A DNA stretch of 64,000 bases, from positions 1 to 64,000 of the forward strand of contig NZ_SLZQ01000008.1 of assembly GCF_004342585.1 (NCBI RefSeq), given 5' to 3'. This stretch comes from Paucimonas lemoignei. GTDB lineage: Bacteria; Pseudomonadota; Gammaproteobacteria; Burkholderiales; Burkholderiaceae_D. A program made the position numbers and the translations under genes. This document shows positions 17,035 to 24,222 of the stretch, one piece after another; the first letter of the stretch is position 1, and each line of letters begins with the position of its first letter. The notes beneath the pieces are model-generated. The model worked only from the letters and a program-made list of their open reading frames with translations, ran no database searches and had not been told where the DNA came from.

Positions 17035-17180
17035 TGGCATGGCTTCCGGCATTTCCCAACACTTGTTGCATTTGCACAGACAGGCGCGGAAAAATTCCCG
17101 CAATTGCGACACAGATCAATTTGCCCGCGCGTGGCCCGACGATCATGACATGAAGTGCGCGGGCACCGGGCCGCTGCTGC

Positions 17181-17196
17181 TGGCATCGATGATGCT
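17181..17196 (+). promoter_or_regulatory. Possible sigma54 promoter of MORN kinase
   Basis: The sequence TGGCATCGATGATGCT keeps GG-N10-GC spacing and resembles the peptide promoters (TGGCA at -24, ATGCT at -12). It lies 91 nt before the kinase start. The conserved upstream element is not present here, so this is a weaker candidate. Confidence 0.35.
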
Positions 17197-17271
17197 TAGG
17201 TTTGTCCTGCAGCGCAGGCGACAGCGCCGGCCGGGTTATCCGTGCTGGCTTACACACGATGAGCAAATTTC

Positions 17272-20200
17272 ATGATGAACCAAAATCAGGACAACGCACA
17301 ATCGGCGGTGCGCACCCGCAGACTGGTGCTCAGACCGGACATGCAGGGCGATGAAGAGATCAGCACCAATGTTTTGCCGGTCGGGACGCATCTCGGCGAA
17401 TTCGAGATCAAGGCTTTGATCGGCGAAGGCGGCTTCGGCATCGTCTACCTGGCCTACGACCACTCGCTGGAACGGCTGGTCGCGCTGAAGGAATACATGC
17501 CGTCCGGACTTGCTTCGCGCACGACCAGGATGGCGGTCAGCGTGCGGTCTCAAAAGAAGCTCGATACCTTCACTGCCGGCCTGAAGAGTTTCATCAATGA
17601 AGCCCGCATGCTGGCGCAATTCGATTCACCGTCGCTGGTGAAGGTGCACAGCTTCTGGGAAGGCAATGGCACCGCCTACATGGTCATGCCTTATTACGAA
17701 GGCGTCACGCTCAAGCAGGCCTTGCAGTCGCATAAGATCAAACCGACCGAAGGCTGGATCCGCATGTTGCTGGCCGACCTGTGCGATGCCATCGACATCC
17801 TGCATCGCGCCCATTGCCTGCATCGCGATATTGCACCCGACAATATCCTGCTGCTCAAGGATGGCCGCCCACTGCTGCTGGATTTCGGCGCGGCACGCCG
17901 CGTCATCGGTGACCTGACGCAGTGCTTCACTGCCATCCTGAAACCTGGCTTTGCGCCTATCGAGCAATATGCCGATATCGCCGGCCTGCGCCAGGGCGCC
18001 TGGACCGATATCTATGCGCTGGCGGCCGTGGTGTATTACCTCATTACCGGCAAGGCGCCACCGCCATCGGTGGCCCGCATGGTGCACGATGAATTGGTGC
18101 CGGCGCGCGAAGCCGGCAAGGGCCGCTACAGCGAAGCCTTTCTGAGCACGATCGACAAGGCGCTGTCCGTGCGGCCGGAACATCGCTTCCATTCGATAGA
18201 CGAATTGCGCCATGCGCTCAACATCACGGAACCGGAACCACGCACTGTCCCCTATCCCGGAGGCGAATGGTCGACGACGGTGGCACGTACCGAGCCGGTG
18301 GCAACCCAGCTTGCCGGCAAACCGATGCCTGCGCACGCAGCGCCGTCCGGCGCGCCAGGCGCTGATGCCGGCGACGACATGACGGCGATAGCGCCACCCG
18401 GACAAACGAACAAGCCTGCACCGCTCCGGCCAGCCGCTGCTTCATCTGCCGGCAAGGCAGCGCCTGTCAAGACACCTGCTCCCGAGGCACGGCAAGGCCG
18501 CCAGCAATTCAACGCGCATGCAAGCAAGGCTCCGCCATCGTTCGATACCCCGCCTGTGCCGCCACGCGAACCGATCTCGCCGGCGCCGTTCTCGGCGGCG
18601 GTGCCACGCTCGTCCCGCAAGGCCCCTGCCGACTCCTCCATGCGCATCGAGCCGGAGCTGCACCCGACCCAAATGGCATCGAACTGGCATGCCACCGGCG
18701 AGGAACCGCCCATGCCACCGCCGATCCCGCCGCACCTTCACGAGCAAGACGTCTCGCTTCCACGCCGCCGGAACAAGCAGGGATGGCTGATATTTGCATT
18801 GCTGTTTGCAGCCGGCATCGGTTCAGGCATCTACCTGGGCACCAACCATAGCTGGGATGGATTGAGCGGCAGCGCCGTCGATTCCGACACGCCCGACGCA
18901 GCAGCTGCAGCCAGCAGCGGGCGGGATCCAGCCGGAGACGCATCCGATCAAGCGCTGGCGGCGCGTTCCGCGCCCAATGCCGATGGCAATGCGTCATCGG
19001 GATCGTCCGACTCTTCGGCGGCATCAGGAAGCGCCGGCTCACTCGGCGCGCCGGATGAATCGCAGGATTCGGTAAAGCGGCTGCGATCCGAAATCGAATT
19101 ATGGAAATCTGCCAGCAAGAGCAACCAGGCTAGCGACTATGCGCGCTACCTGCGCGAATATCCGCAGGGTCTCTATGCCGCCATCGCCAAGTTAAGGCTG
19201 GAACGCTTGCAAGCTTCGGCGGCGCCGAAGCCCGCCACGCCGGAACCCAAACCTGCCGCGCCCGCACCGAAAACCGCCGCTCAGGATGCGAAGCCAGCGG
19301 CCCCGGATGCGAAGCTTGCGGAAGCCGCCAAGCCCACGCCTGAAGCACCGGCGCTGAAAACCAGGCCGGAAGAAGCAGCCTGGACCAGGGCCACGTCAAT
19401 CAACAGTGCTGCCGCATACCAGGATTACCTGCGCAAATACCCGAAAGGAGGCTATTCGGCTCTGGCGCGCGACCGCCTGGCCAACATAAAACTGGCTGAG
19501 GCAGGCAAGGCTACTTCGCCGCAACCGGAAATCAGGCTTGCACCTTCCGCGACATTAGCCCCGGCAACACCTGCAACGCAAACCGAAGCCAAAGCTGCCA
19601 AGCCGGATGCGCCGCTGCTCAGCGCGGCCACGTCGAAACCGCAGGAAAGCGCTGCAATCGCCGATTCGGCCAATTCCTCCTCAGGAGGCGAGTCAAAGTC
19701 GGCATCGGCAGCGAGCGGCACGTCAGCACAACCGGTGACCACGCCTACACCGACGACAGCGCCATCGGCACAGCCCCCTGCTTCGCAGACTGTTGCGGCG
19801 TCCACCACCTCGAGTACGGCGTCGTCCGCGCCAGCGGCCTCTTCTCAGGCTGCCGTCAAAGCGCCGCCTGCGCTGCCGCCACAGGCATCGCTCAAGCACC
19901 AGGATCGCGACTCGGGTAGCGATACCGGTTCCGATGCATCCGGCCATCGCTCCATCAAGGTGGACGATCAAACCATGACAGGCAACTTCACGGTAGATAA
20001 AAATACCGGGCTGGTATCCGGCAAGGGAAAAGTTTCGTGGAGCAACGGCAACCAGTTTGAAGGCACCCTGGTTCAGGGAAGCAAGGAAGGCAAAGGCCGG
20101 TTCGTCTGGAACAGCGGCCAGCGCTATAGCGGCGACTGGGCGCATGATGCGCCAAACGGCAAAGGCACTTTCCTGTTCCCGGATGGCAGCCGCTATGACG

Positions 20201-20493
20201 GCGAAGTAAAGGATGGCCTGCCGCACGGCCAGGGCACGACCAAGTTCAAGAATGGCGTCGTCTATACCGGAAACTGGGTACGCGGTAAAAGCCATGGGCA
20301 TGGCCGCTATATCTGGACAGACGGCAGTTACTGGGAAGGTGAGTTCCGGGACGATAAGCGCACTGAAAACGGCAAGATGTATTACCCCAGCAAAAACACG
20401 CCCACAACCGGAAGCGTCGCACCATCCTTGTCATCAACAGAAACTCAGCGCGCGGCGGCATTGAGCGCCGAGAAAACGAACGAAGAACAATAG
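17272..20493 (+). CDS. Membrane Ser/Thr kinase with MORN repeats
   Basis: This 1073-residue protein has a Hanks-type kinase (about residues 42-320: GEGGFGIVYLAYD, VALKEYMPSG, HRDIAPDN, LLDFGAAR), a Pro/Ala-rich linker, one transmembrane helix near 503-523 (GWLIFALLFAAGIGSGIYLG), two repeats of the YL-YP-G type (about 605-645 and 700-740) separated by Ala/Pro-rich spacers, and about five C-terminal MORN repeats (about 917-1045; GKGKVSWSNGNQFEG, GKGRFVWNSGQRYSG and similar). The usual HRDLK is HRDIA, a substitution seen in a known bacterial kinase subgroup. The periplasmic part may bind lipid, glycan or the FGE-like protein. It sits between two peptide operons and follows the PP2C gene. Confidence 0.93.
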   Translation: MMNQNQDNAQSAVRTRRLVLRPDMQGDEEISTNVLPVGTHLGEFEIKALIGEGGFGIVYLAYDHSLERLVALKEYMPSGLASRTTRMAVSVRSQKKLDTFTAGLKSFINEARMLAQFDSPSLVKVHSFWEGNGTAYMVMPYYEGVTLKQALQSHKIKPTEGWIRMLLADLCDAIDILHRAHCLHRDIAPDNILLLKDGRPLLLDFGAARRVIGDLTQCFTAILKPGFAPIEQYADIAGLRQGAWTDIYALAAVVYYLITGKAPPPSVARMVHDELVPAREAGKGRYSEAFLSTIDKALSVRPEHRFHSIDELRHALNITEPEPRTVPYPGGEWSTTVARTEPVATQLAGKPMPAHAAPSGAPGADAGDDMTAIAPPGQTNKPAPLRPAAASSAGKAAPVKTPAPEARQGRQQFNAHASKAPPSFDTPPVPPREPISPAPFSAAVPRSSRKAPADSSMRIEPELHPTQMASNWHATGEEPPMPPPIPPHLHEQDVSLPRRRNKQGWLIFALLFAAGIGSGIYLGTNHSWDGLSGSAVDSDTPDAAAAASSGRDPAGDASDQALAARSAPNADGNASSGSSDSSAASGSAGSLGAPDESQDSVKRLRSEIELWKSASKSNQASDYARYLREYPQGLYAAIAKLRLERLQASAAPKPATPEPKPAAPAPKTAAQDAKPAAPDAKLAEAAKPTPEAPALKTRPEEAAWTRATSINSAAAYQDYLRKYPKGGYSALARDRLANIKLAEAGKATSPQPEIRLAPSATLAPATPATQTEAKAAKPDAPLLSAATSKPQESAAIADSANSSSGGESKSASAASGTSAQPVTTPTPTTAPSAQPPASQTVAASTTSSTASSAPAASSQAAVKAPPALPPQASLKHQDRDSGSDTGSDASGHRSIKVDDQTMTGNFTVDKNTGLVSGKGKVSWSNGNQFEGTLVQGSKEGKGRFVWNSGQRYSGDWAHDAPNGKGTFLFPDGSRYDGEVKDGLPHGQGTTKFKNGVVYTGNWVRGKSHGHGRYIWTDGSYWEGEFRDDKRTENGKMYYPSKNTPTTGSVAPSLSSTETQRAAALSAEKTNEEQ

Positions 20494-20845
20494 AGGCTTC
20501 TTGCCTTCCTCATTACCGTTCAGTCGGTTATTGCTGCTTCATTTCATTAGCAGGCGCACAGGCGGATATCGCCTTGTGCGCCTGTCTGTTTTGGCGTGCC
20601 TTCCTCAGTCGATACCTTTGACGAGTATCGCATGCCGGCGATGGCACCAATCCAGGACAAGGGCAGCTTCCCAAGCTGCTGCTCATTCAAGCCCATCCAA
20701 ACCCATCTAACGTCGCGCGAGGCAAGGCCTGTTGGATCTCTGCGCACAAGCCATTTTTTCTGTTGGCTGTAGCCCGACAAGCCGTGAGCGCCATTTCGAT
20801 CATTTGCAATGACAATCCCGACAACAATCAAAATTAATCATTTAA

Positions 20846-20860
20846 TTTCAATGAGTTATA
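20846..20860 (+). promoter_or_regulatory. Conserved upstream element 3
   Basis: The sequence TTTCAATGAGTTATA is 41 nt before the -24 box, at the same distance as the elements at 13640 and 15046. It follows AT-rich DNA (AAAATTAATCATTTAA). Confidence 0.6.
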
Positions 20861-20879
20861 CGCACACACCCACGGCGCA

Positions 20880-21116
20880 AAAAGGCTGGCACGGTCGATG
20901 CTCTATACCCTGCGAGCGCAACAGATTGCCTCACGCAGTAAATCCAACTCAATGACACTTTAGGAGAATGACCATGAAATCCCTGACCATCAAAGACCTG
21001 GCCCGCACCACCACCGAACTCGACCGTCACGCCATGGCTGGCGTATCCGGCGGTACCTATCAAGGCTGCAAAGCCCCGAAAGGCTACGAAGGCTGGATGC
21101 CATCCTTTACTTCGAT
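20880..21116 (+). repeat. Duplicated promoter-leader block, copy B
   Basis: This block is the second copy of the 237-bp repeat at 15080-15316, at a constant offset of 5800 bp, with two mismatches. The sequences diverge just downstream, within the core-coding region. Confidence 0.85.
20887..20902 (+). promoter_or_regulatory. Sigma54 promoter of third peptide operon
   Basis: The site TGGCACGGTCGATGCT is identical to the other two peptide promoters and lies 87 nt before the peptide 7 start. It should drive peptides 7 and 8, which end at the terminator at 21589-21608. Confidence 0.8.
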
Positions 21117-21276
21117 CGATGCTTCTTCGAACAGCTTCTCGTTCGATGCCACTCAGGGCATTGCGCAAGACCAGAAGACGCTCGTCAATAATGGCAACAA
21201 CGCAGCCTTCGTGTCCGGCATTACGGCCAACGTCAACCCGGACCAGAAAGCGCACAACACCATCAACTTCGGCTGA
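20974..21276 (+). CDS. Double-glycine leader peptide 7 (Asn-rich core, type A)
   Basis: This is a 100-residue precursor whose leader is identical to that of peptide 4 and whose core starts with the same residues (TYQGCKAPKGYEGWMP). The middle of the core differs (IDASSNSFSFDATQGIAQDQ, LVNNGNNAAF), while the end (ITANVNPDQ, NTINFG) is again the same. The pattern of identical ends and a variable middle suggests recombination between paralogues. The start is set by TAGGAG 7 nt upstream. It pairs with peptide 8 in an operon that ends at a clear terminator. Confidence 0.85.
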   Translation: MKSLTIKDLARTTTELDRHAMAGVSGGTYQGCKAPKGYEGWMPSFTSIDASSNSFSFDATQGIAQDQKTLVNNGNNAAFVSGITANVNPDQKAHNTINFG

Positions 21277-21346
21277 TCGATGGCGGAAGGTGGTGAAGGC
21301 TGACTTCCGCTTTCACCACCAGATAAATGAAAGAAGGAGACTGACA

Positions 21347-21556
21347 ATGAAAATTCTGATTATTAAGGACCTGTCATCCTTTAGCCAGGATCTCGAGAAA
21401 GAAGCCATGACAGCAATCCTGGGCGGACGCATGAAATTGCCATTTCAGCGCGCTAATGCCAGCGACCTGTTGACCGATGCCAGCGGCGACCCTGTTTCGG
21501 TATATGTCGATGGTGTCTTGGTCAACTCGGTGACCACCGGCTATGCGCCGCGCTGA
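21347..21556 (+). CDS. Double-glycine leader peptide 8 (short core)
   Basis: This is a 69-residue precursor with the most divergent leader of the set, but all key positions are kept: IKDL, then DLEKEAMTAILGG with Leu -12, Met -7, Ile -4 and Gly-Gly. The core of about 42 residues (RMKLPFQRANASDLL and onward, ending TTGYAPR) has no Asn/Gln repeats and is mildly amphipathic. AAGGAG lies exactly 7 nt before the ATG. It follows peptide 7 by 70 nt, so again a type A peptide is paired with a different second peptide. Confidence 0.8.
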   Translation: MKILIIKDLSSFSQDLEKEAMTAILGGRMKLPFQRANASDLLTDASGDPVSVYVDGVLVNSVTTGYAPR

Positions 21557-21588
21557 CAACAGATTTAACAAGCAATCTTCACAAACAG

Positions 21589-21608
21589 GCCCGCAATCGC
21601 GGGCTTTT
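21589..21608 (+). terminator. Rho-independent terminator after peptides 7-8
   Basis: The stem GCCCGC/GCGGGC with an AATC loop is followed by TTTT. It closes the third peptide operon before aroG. Confidence 0.85.
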
Positions 21609-21789
21609 GTTTCTCATCATCGATAATTGCAGGAAATGCCTGCACTATTTGGAGTGCACTCGCTATGGCATGACAGAGCATTATTATTTCGAAAAAATCA
21701 TTACTTTCATACAAAGCGTTCTGCATACGCCACAGCTTTCCTGAAAACAAAGAGCTAAAATACGTACACTGACATTACCATCATTCCCC

Positions 21790-22845
21790 ATGAAGCAACT
21801 CATCAACGCCCGCATCCTCTCCCAGGAAAACCTGCCCTCACCAGCCGCCATCCAGAATGAAATTCCGCATACCAAGAAATCTCTGGCCACCGTCCTGAAC
21901 GGGCGCGCCACGCTGGAAGACATCCTGGACAGAAAGGACGCGCGCCGTTTCATCGTCGTCGGCCCCTGCTCGATTCACGATCCCGTCGCCGCGCTCGACT
22001 ATGCACGCCGTCTCAAGGAACTGGCTGAAGAAGTGTCCGATGCGCTGGTCCTGGTCATGCGCGTGTACTTCGAAAAGCCTCGCACCACGGTCGGCTGGAA
22101 AGGCTTGATCAACGATCCTGACCGCGATGATTCCTTCAACATGGTCAAAGGCATCCGGCTCGCGCGCAACCTGCTGCGGGATATCAGCGAAATGGGTTTG
22201 CCCATCGGCACGGAAGCCCTGGACCCGATGATGCCGCAATACCTCGGCGACCTCGTCAGCTGGAATGCGATCGGCGCGCGCACCACCGAATCGCAGACGC
22301 ATCGCGAAATGGCAAGCGGCCTGTCGACTCCGGTCGGCCTGAAAAACGGCACGGACGGCAGCCTGACCGTCGCCATCAACGCCATGCAATCCGCTCGCAC
22401 GCCGCACGCCTTCCTCGGCATCGATGCCGACGGGCTCAGCTCGGTGATCCGCACGGCGGGCAACCCGCATGCCCATCTCATCTTGCGCGGCGGCCATTCG
22501 CCCAACTATGGCGCCGAATCGGTGGCGCAGGCGGAAGCAATGCTGACCAAGGTTGACCTCCCCGCTTCCATCGTGATCGATTGCAGCCACGGCAATTCGA
22601 ACAAGGATCACAAGCGCCAGGTCGGCGTGCTGCAAGACGTCGTCAAGCAAATCCGCGACGGCAACCGCAGCCTGGTTGGCATGATGCTGGAGTCCAACAT
22701 TGTCGAAGGCGCGCAGAAAATCCAGGCGGACCTGTCCAAGCTGGTATACGGACAATCCGTGACGGATGCCTGCATCGGCTGGGAAGACACCGTCAGCGCG
22801 ATCCGCGAAGCGGCGGCCGTGCTGCGCGATACCGTCAATCGCTAA
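21790..22845 (+). CDS. aroG: 3-deoxy-7-phosphoheptulonate synthase (class I DAHP synthase)
   Basis: This 351-residue enzyme should condense phosphoenolpyruvate and erythrose 4-phosphate in the first step of the shikimate pathway. Length and motifs match the AroG/AroF/AroH family: VGPCSIHDP (about residue 57), MRVYFEKPRTTVGWKGLINDP (about 90), GTEALDPMMPQY, GARTTESQTHREMASGL, VGLKNGTDG, LRGG, IVIDCSHGNSNKDHKRQ and a C-terminal TDACIGWEDT. Which aromatic amino acid inhibits it cannot be told from sequence alone. It follows the peptide terminator and is unrelated to the secretion system. Confidence 0.96.
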   Translation: MKQLINARILSQENLPSPAAIQNEIPHTKKSLATVLNGRATLEDILDRKDARRFIVVGPCSIHDPVAALDYARRLKELAEEVSDALVLVMRVYFEKPRTTVGWKGLINDPDRDDSFNMVKGIRLARNLLRDISEMGLPIGTEALDPMMPQYLGDLVSWNAIGARTTESQTHREMASGLSTPVGLKNGTDGSLTVAINAMQSARTPHAFLGIDADGLSSVIRTAGNPHAHLILRGGHSPNYGAESVAQAEAMLTKVDLPASIVIDCSHGNSNKDHKRQVGVLQDVVKQIRDGNRSLVGMMLESNIVEGAQKIQADLSKLVYGQSVTDACIGWEDTVSAIREAAAVLRDTVNR

Positions 22846-22883
22846 GTCGCCCTCCGTCGCCATTCAACCTGTCGCCGCGACTT

Positions 22884-22909
22884 GAGGTCAGCATCATGAT
22901 GCTGACCTC
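22884..22909. repeat. Perfect 26-bp palindrome downstream of aroG
   Basis: The half-site GAGGTCAGCATCA is followed directly by its exact reverse complement, with no spacer. It lies 38 bp after the aroG stop. It would form a strong hairpin in RNA but no T-run follows, so it may be a terminator variant or a dyad operator for the next gene. Confidence 0.6.
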
Positions 22910-22962
22910 TCGTTATCGGGCAAATCGGCCGGACGTGATCGTGCTCAACGTCCGGCCCATGG

Positions 22963-23925
22963 ATGCAACTACATTGTTGCACTATGGGTCTCGACACAAG
23001 GTGGATTCGCCGGTGGACGCCGAAGCGCCTGTTCAGGCATACGGCCACGATGCTGGCAGCGTTATTCTTCATGTTAGCCGGCAGTTGCATGCTGGCTCAT
23101 GCACAGACACTTTCCCCCCATGCCACCGCGCTGGAGGCCAAGCGCCTCGACCTGCAAGCGCAATTGCGAAACAACGTTTTCAAGGAGCCGCTGTATCTCA
23201 GCTCCCGAGAAGAAAAGCGCCGCGTGGAAGGCGATATCTTCGCCGAGATTCCCGGCTCCTTGAGCGAAGTCACTGCGGCGTTCAAGTCGGCTAGTACCGT
23301 CTGCGACCTGGTTATCCTCCATCTCAACGTTCGCGCCTGCCGTCCATCCGGCAGAGAAGGCAATGAATCGGTAACCATTGCGCTCGGCCCCAAGCGTGCC
23401 ATGACTTCGGGTGAGCTTTACCACATCACCTATAGCCTACGAATCGAAGCCGCGGAGCCGGCCTATTTCAAGGCAACCATGCAAGCGCCCAAGGGGCCGC
23501 TCGGCACCCAGGATTACCGCATCGTTTTTGAAGCAATGCCGATTGGCGGCAAACAGTCGTTCGTGCACTTCGGTTATGCCTATGGCTACGGCACCGTGGC
23601 GAAAATGGCGATGGACCTCTACCTGTCGACGGCAGGCCGCAACAAAATCGGCTTCACTATCATCGGACATGGCGCAGATGGTAAGCCGATTCACGTCGGC
23701 GGCGAACGAGGTTCGCTCGAACGCAATGTCATGCGCTATTACCTCGCCTTGCTGGCATACAGCAGCGTCACCGCCGGGACAACGGAAGAAAGAATGAATA
23801 TGCGGCTAAGAAAATGGTTCGCCCTGACTGAACGCTATCCCGCGCAGCTGCATGAGCTGGACCTTGCGGAGTATCTCGCAGAAAAGCGGAGCGAACTGGC
23901 AAGGTCTGCCGGCGCGGAAAAGTAG
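22963..23925 (+). CDS. Hypothetical exported protein
   Basis: I do not recognise the family of this 320-residue protein. The N-terminus has a basic region (RWTPKRLFRHTATM) and a hydrophobic stretch (LAALFFMLAGSCMLAHAQ) that looks like a signal peptide cut after AHA, leaving a mature protein of about 270 residues. The mature part starts with a helical region (ALEAKRLDLQAQLRNNVF), contains two Cys that may form a disulfide (VCDLVILHLNVRAC) and a mixed alpha/beta body, and ends in a charged helix. No Shine-Dalgarno is obvious, and starts at 22984 or 23050 are also possible. It resembles polyketide cyclase-like or START-like secreted proteins only vaguely; no function is assigned. Confidence 0.65.
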   Translation: MQLHCCTMGLDTRWIRRWTPKRLFRHTATMLAALFFMLAGSCMLAHAQTLSPHATALEAKRLDLQAQLRNNVFKEPLYLSSREEKRRVEGDIFAEIPGSLSEVTAAFKSASTVCDLVILHLNVRACRPSGREGNESVTIALGPKRAMTSGELYHITYSLRIEAAEPAYFKATMQAPKGPLGTQDYRIVFEAMPIGGKQSFVHFGYAYGYGTVAKMAMDLYLSTAGRNKIGFTIIGHGADGKPIHVGGERGSLERNVMRYYLALLAYSSVTAGTTEERMNMRLRKWFALTERYPAQLHELDLAEYLAEKRSELARSAGAEK

Positions 23926-24222
23926 CGCTGTTTTCCGCCTGCTATTCGATGTCAAAGGCATTACCCCGGCGCGGATACAATCTTCGCCGCTATCGAGTCA
24001 GCTAGCCGCCACTCCCCCGTACTCCCATATTCATGGGAAGTATTCCTTACCTCATCGATATAACATTTTGCCTCTTGAATATTATTAAATTCACAATCAA
24101 TTGAAATTGCAATAAAATTAATAAAAAGCAATAACTTAATTCCCTTCCTTTGTCTCTGCTTCATGCTTAGCTGAACTACAGGCAGAAGGCATGTTGATGC
24201 TCCACTTAATTTCAATCCTCAT

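Larger units (their letters stand above)
20494..20973. other. Regulatory region before third peptide operon
   Basis: This stretch contains the conserved upstream element (20846-20860) and the sigma54 promoter (20887-20902). No additional gene is supported; the remaining open frames lack ribosome binding sites. Confidence 0.5.

Noticed and set aside
2049-20493. Type VI secretion regulatory locus
   Set aside because: Kinase, phosphatase and FHA genes suggested it, but no sheath, Hcp, VgrG, ClpV or baseplate genes are present, while type I secretion genes are.
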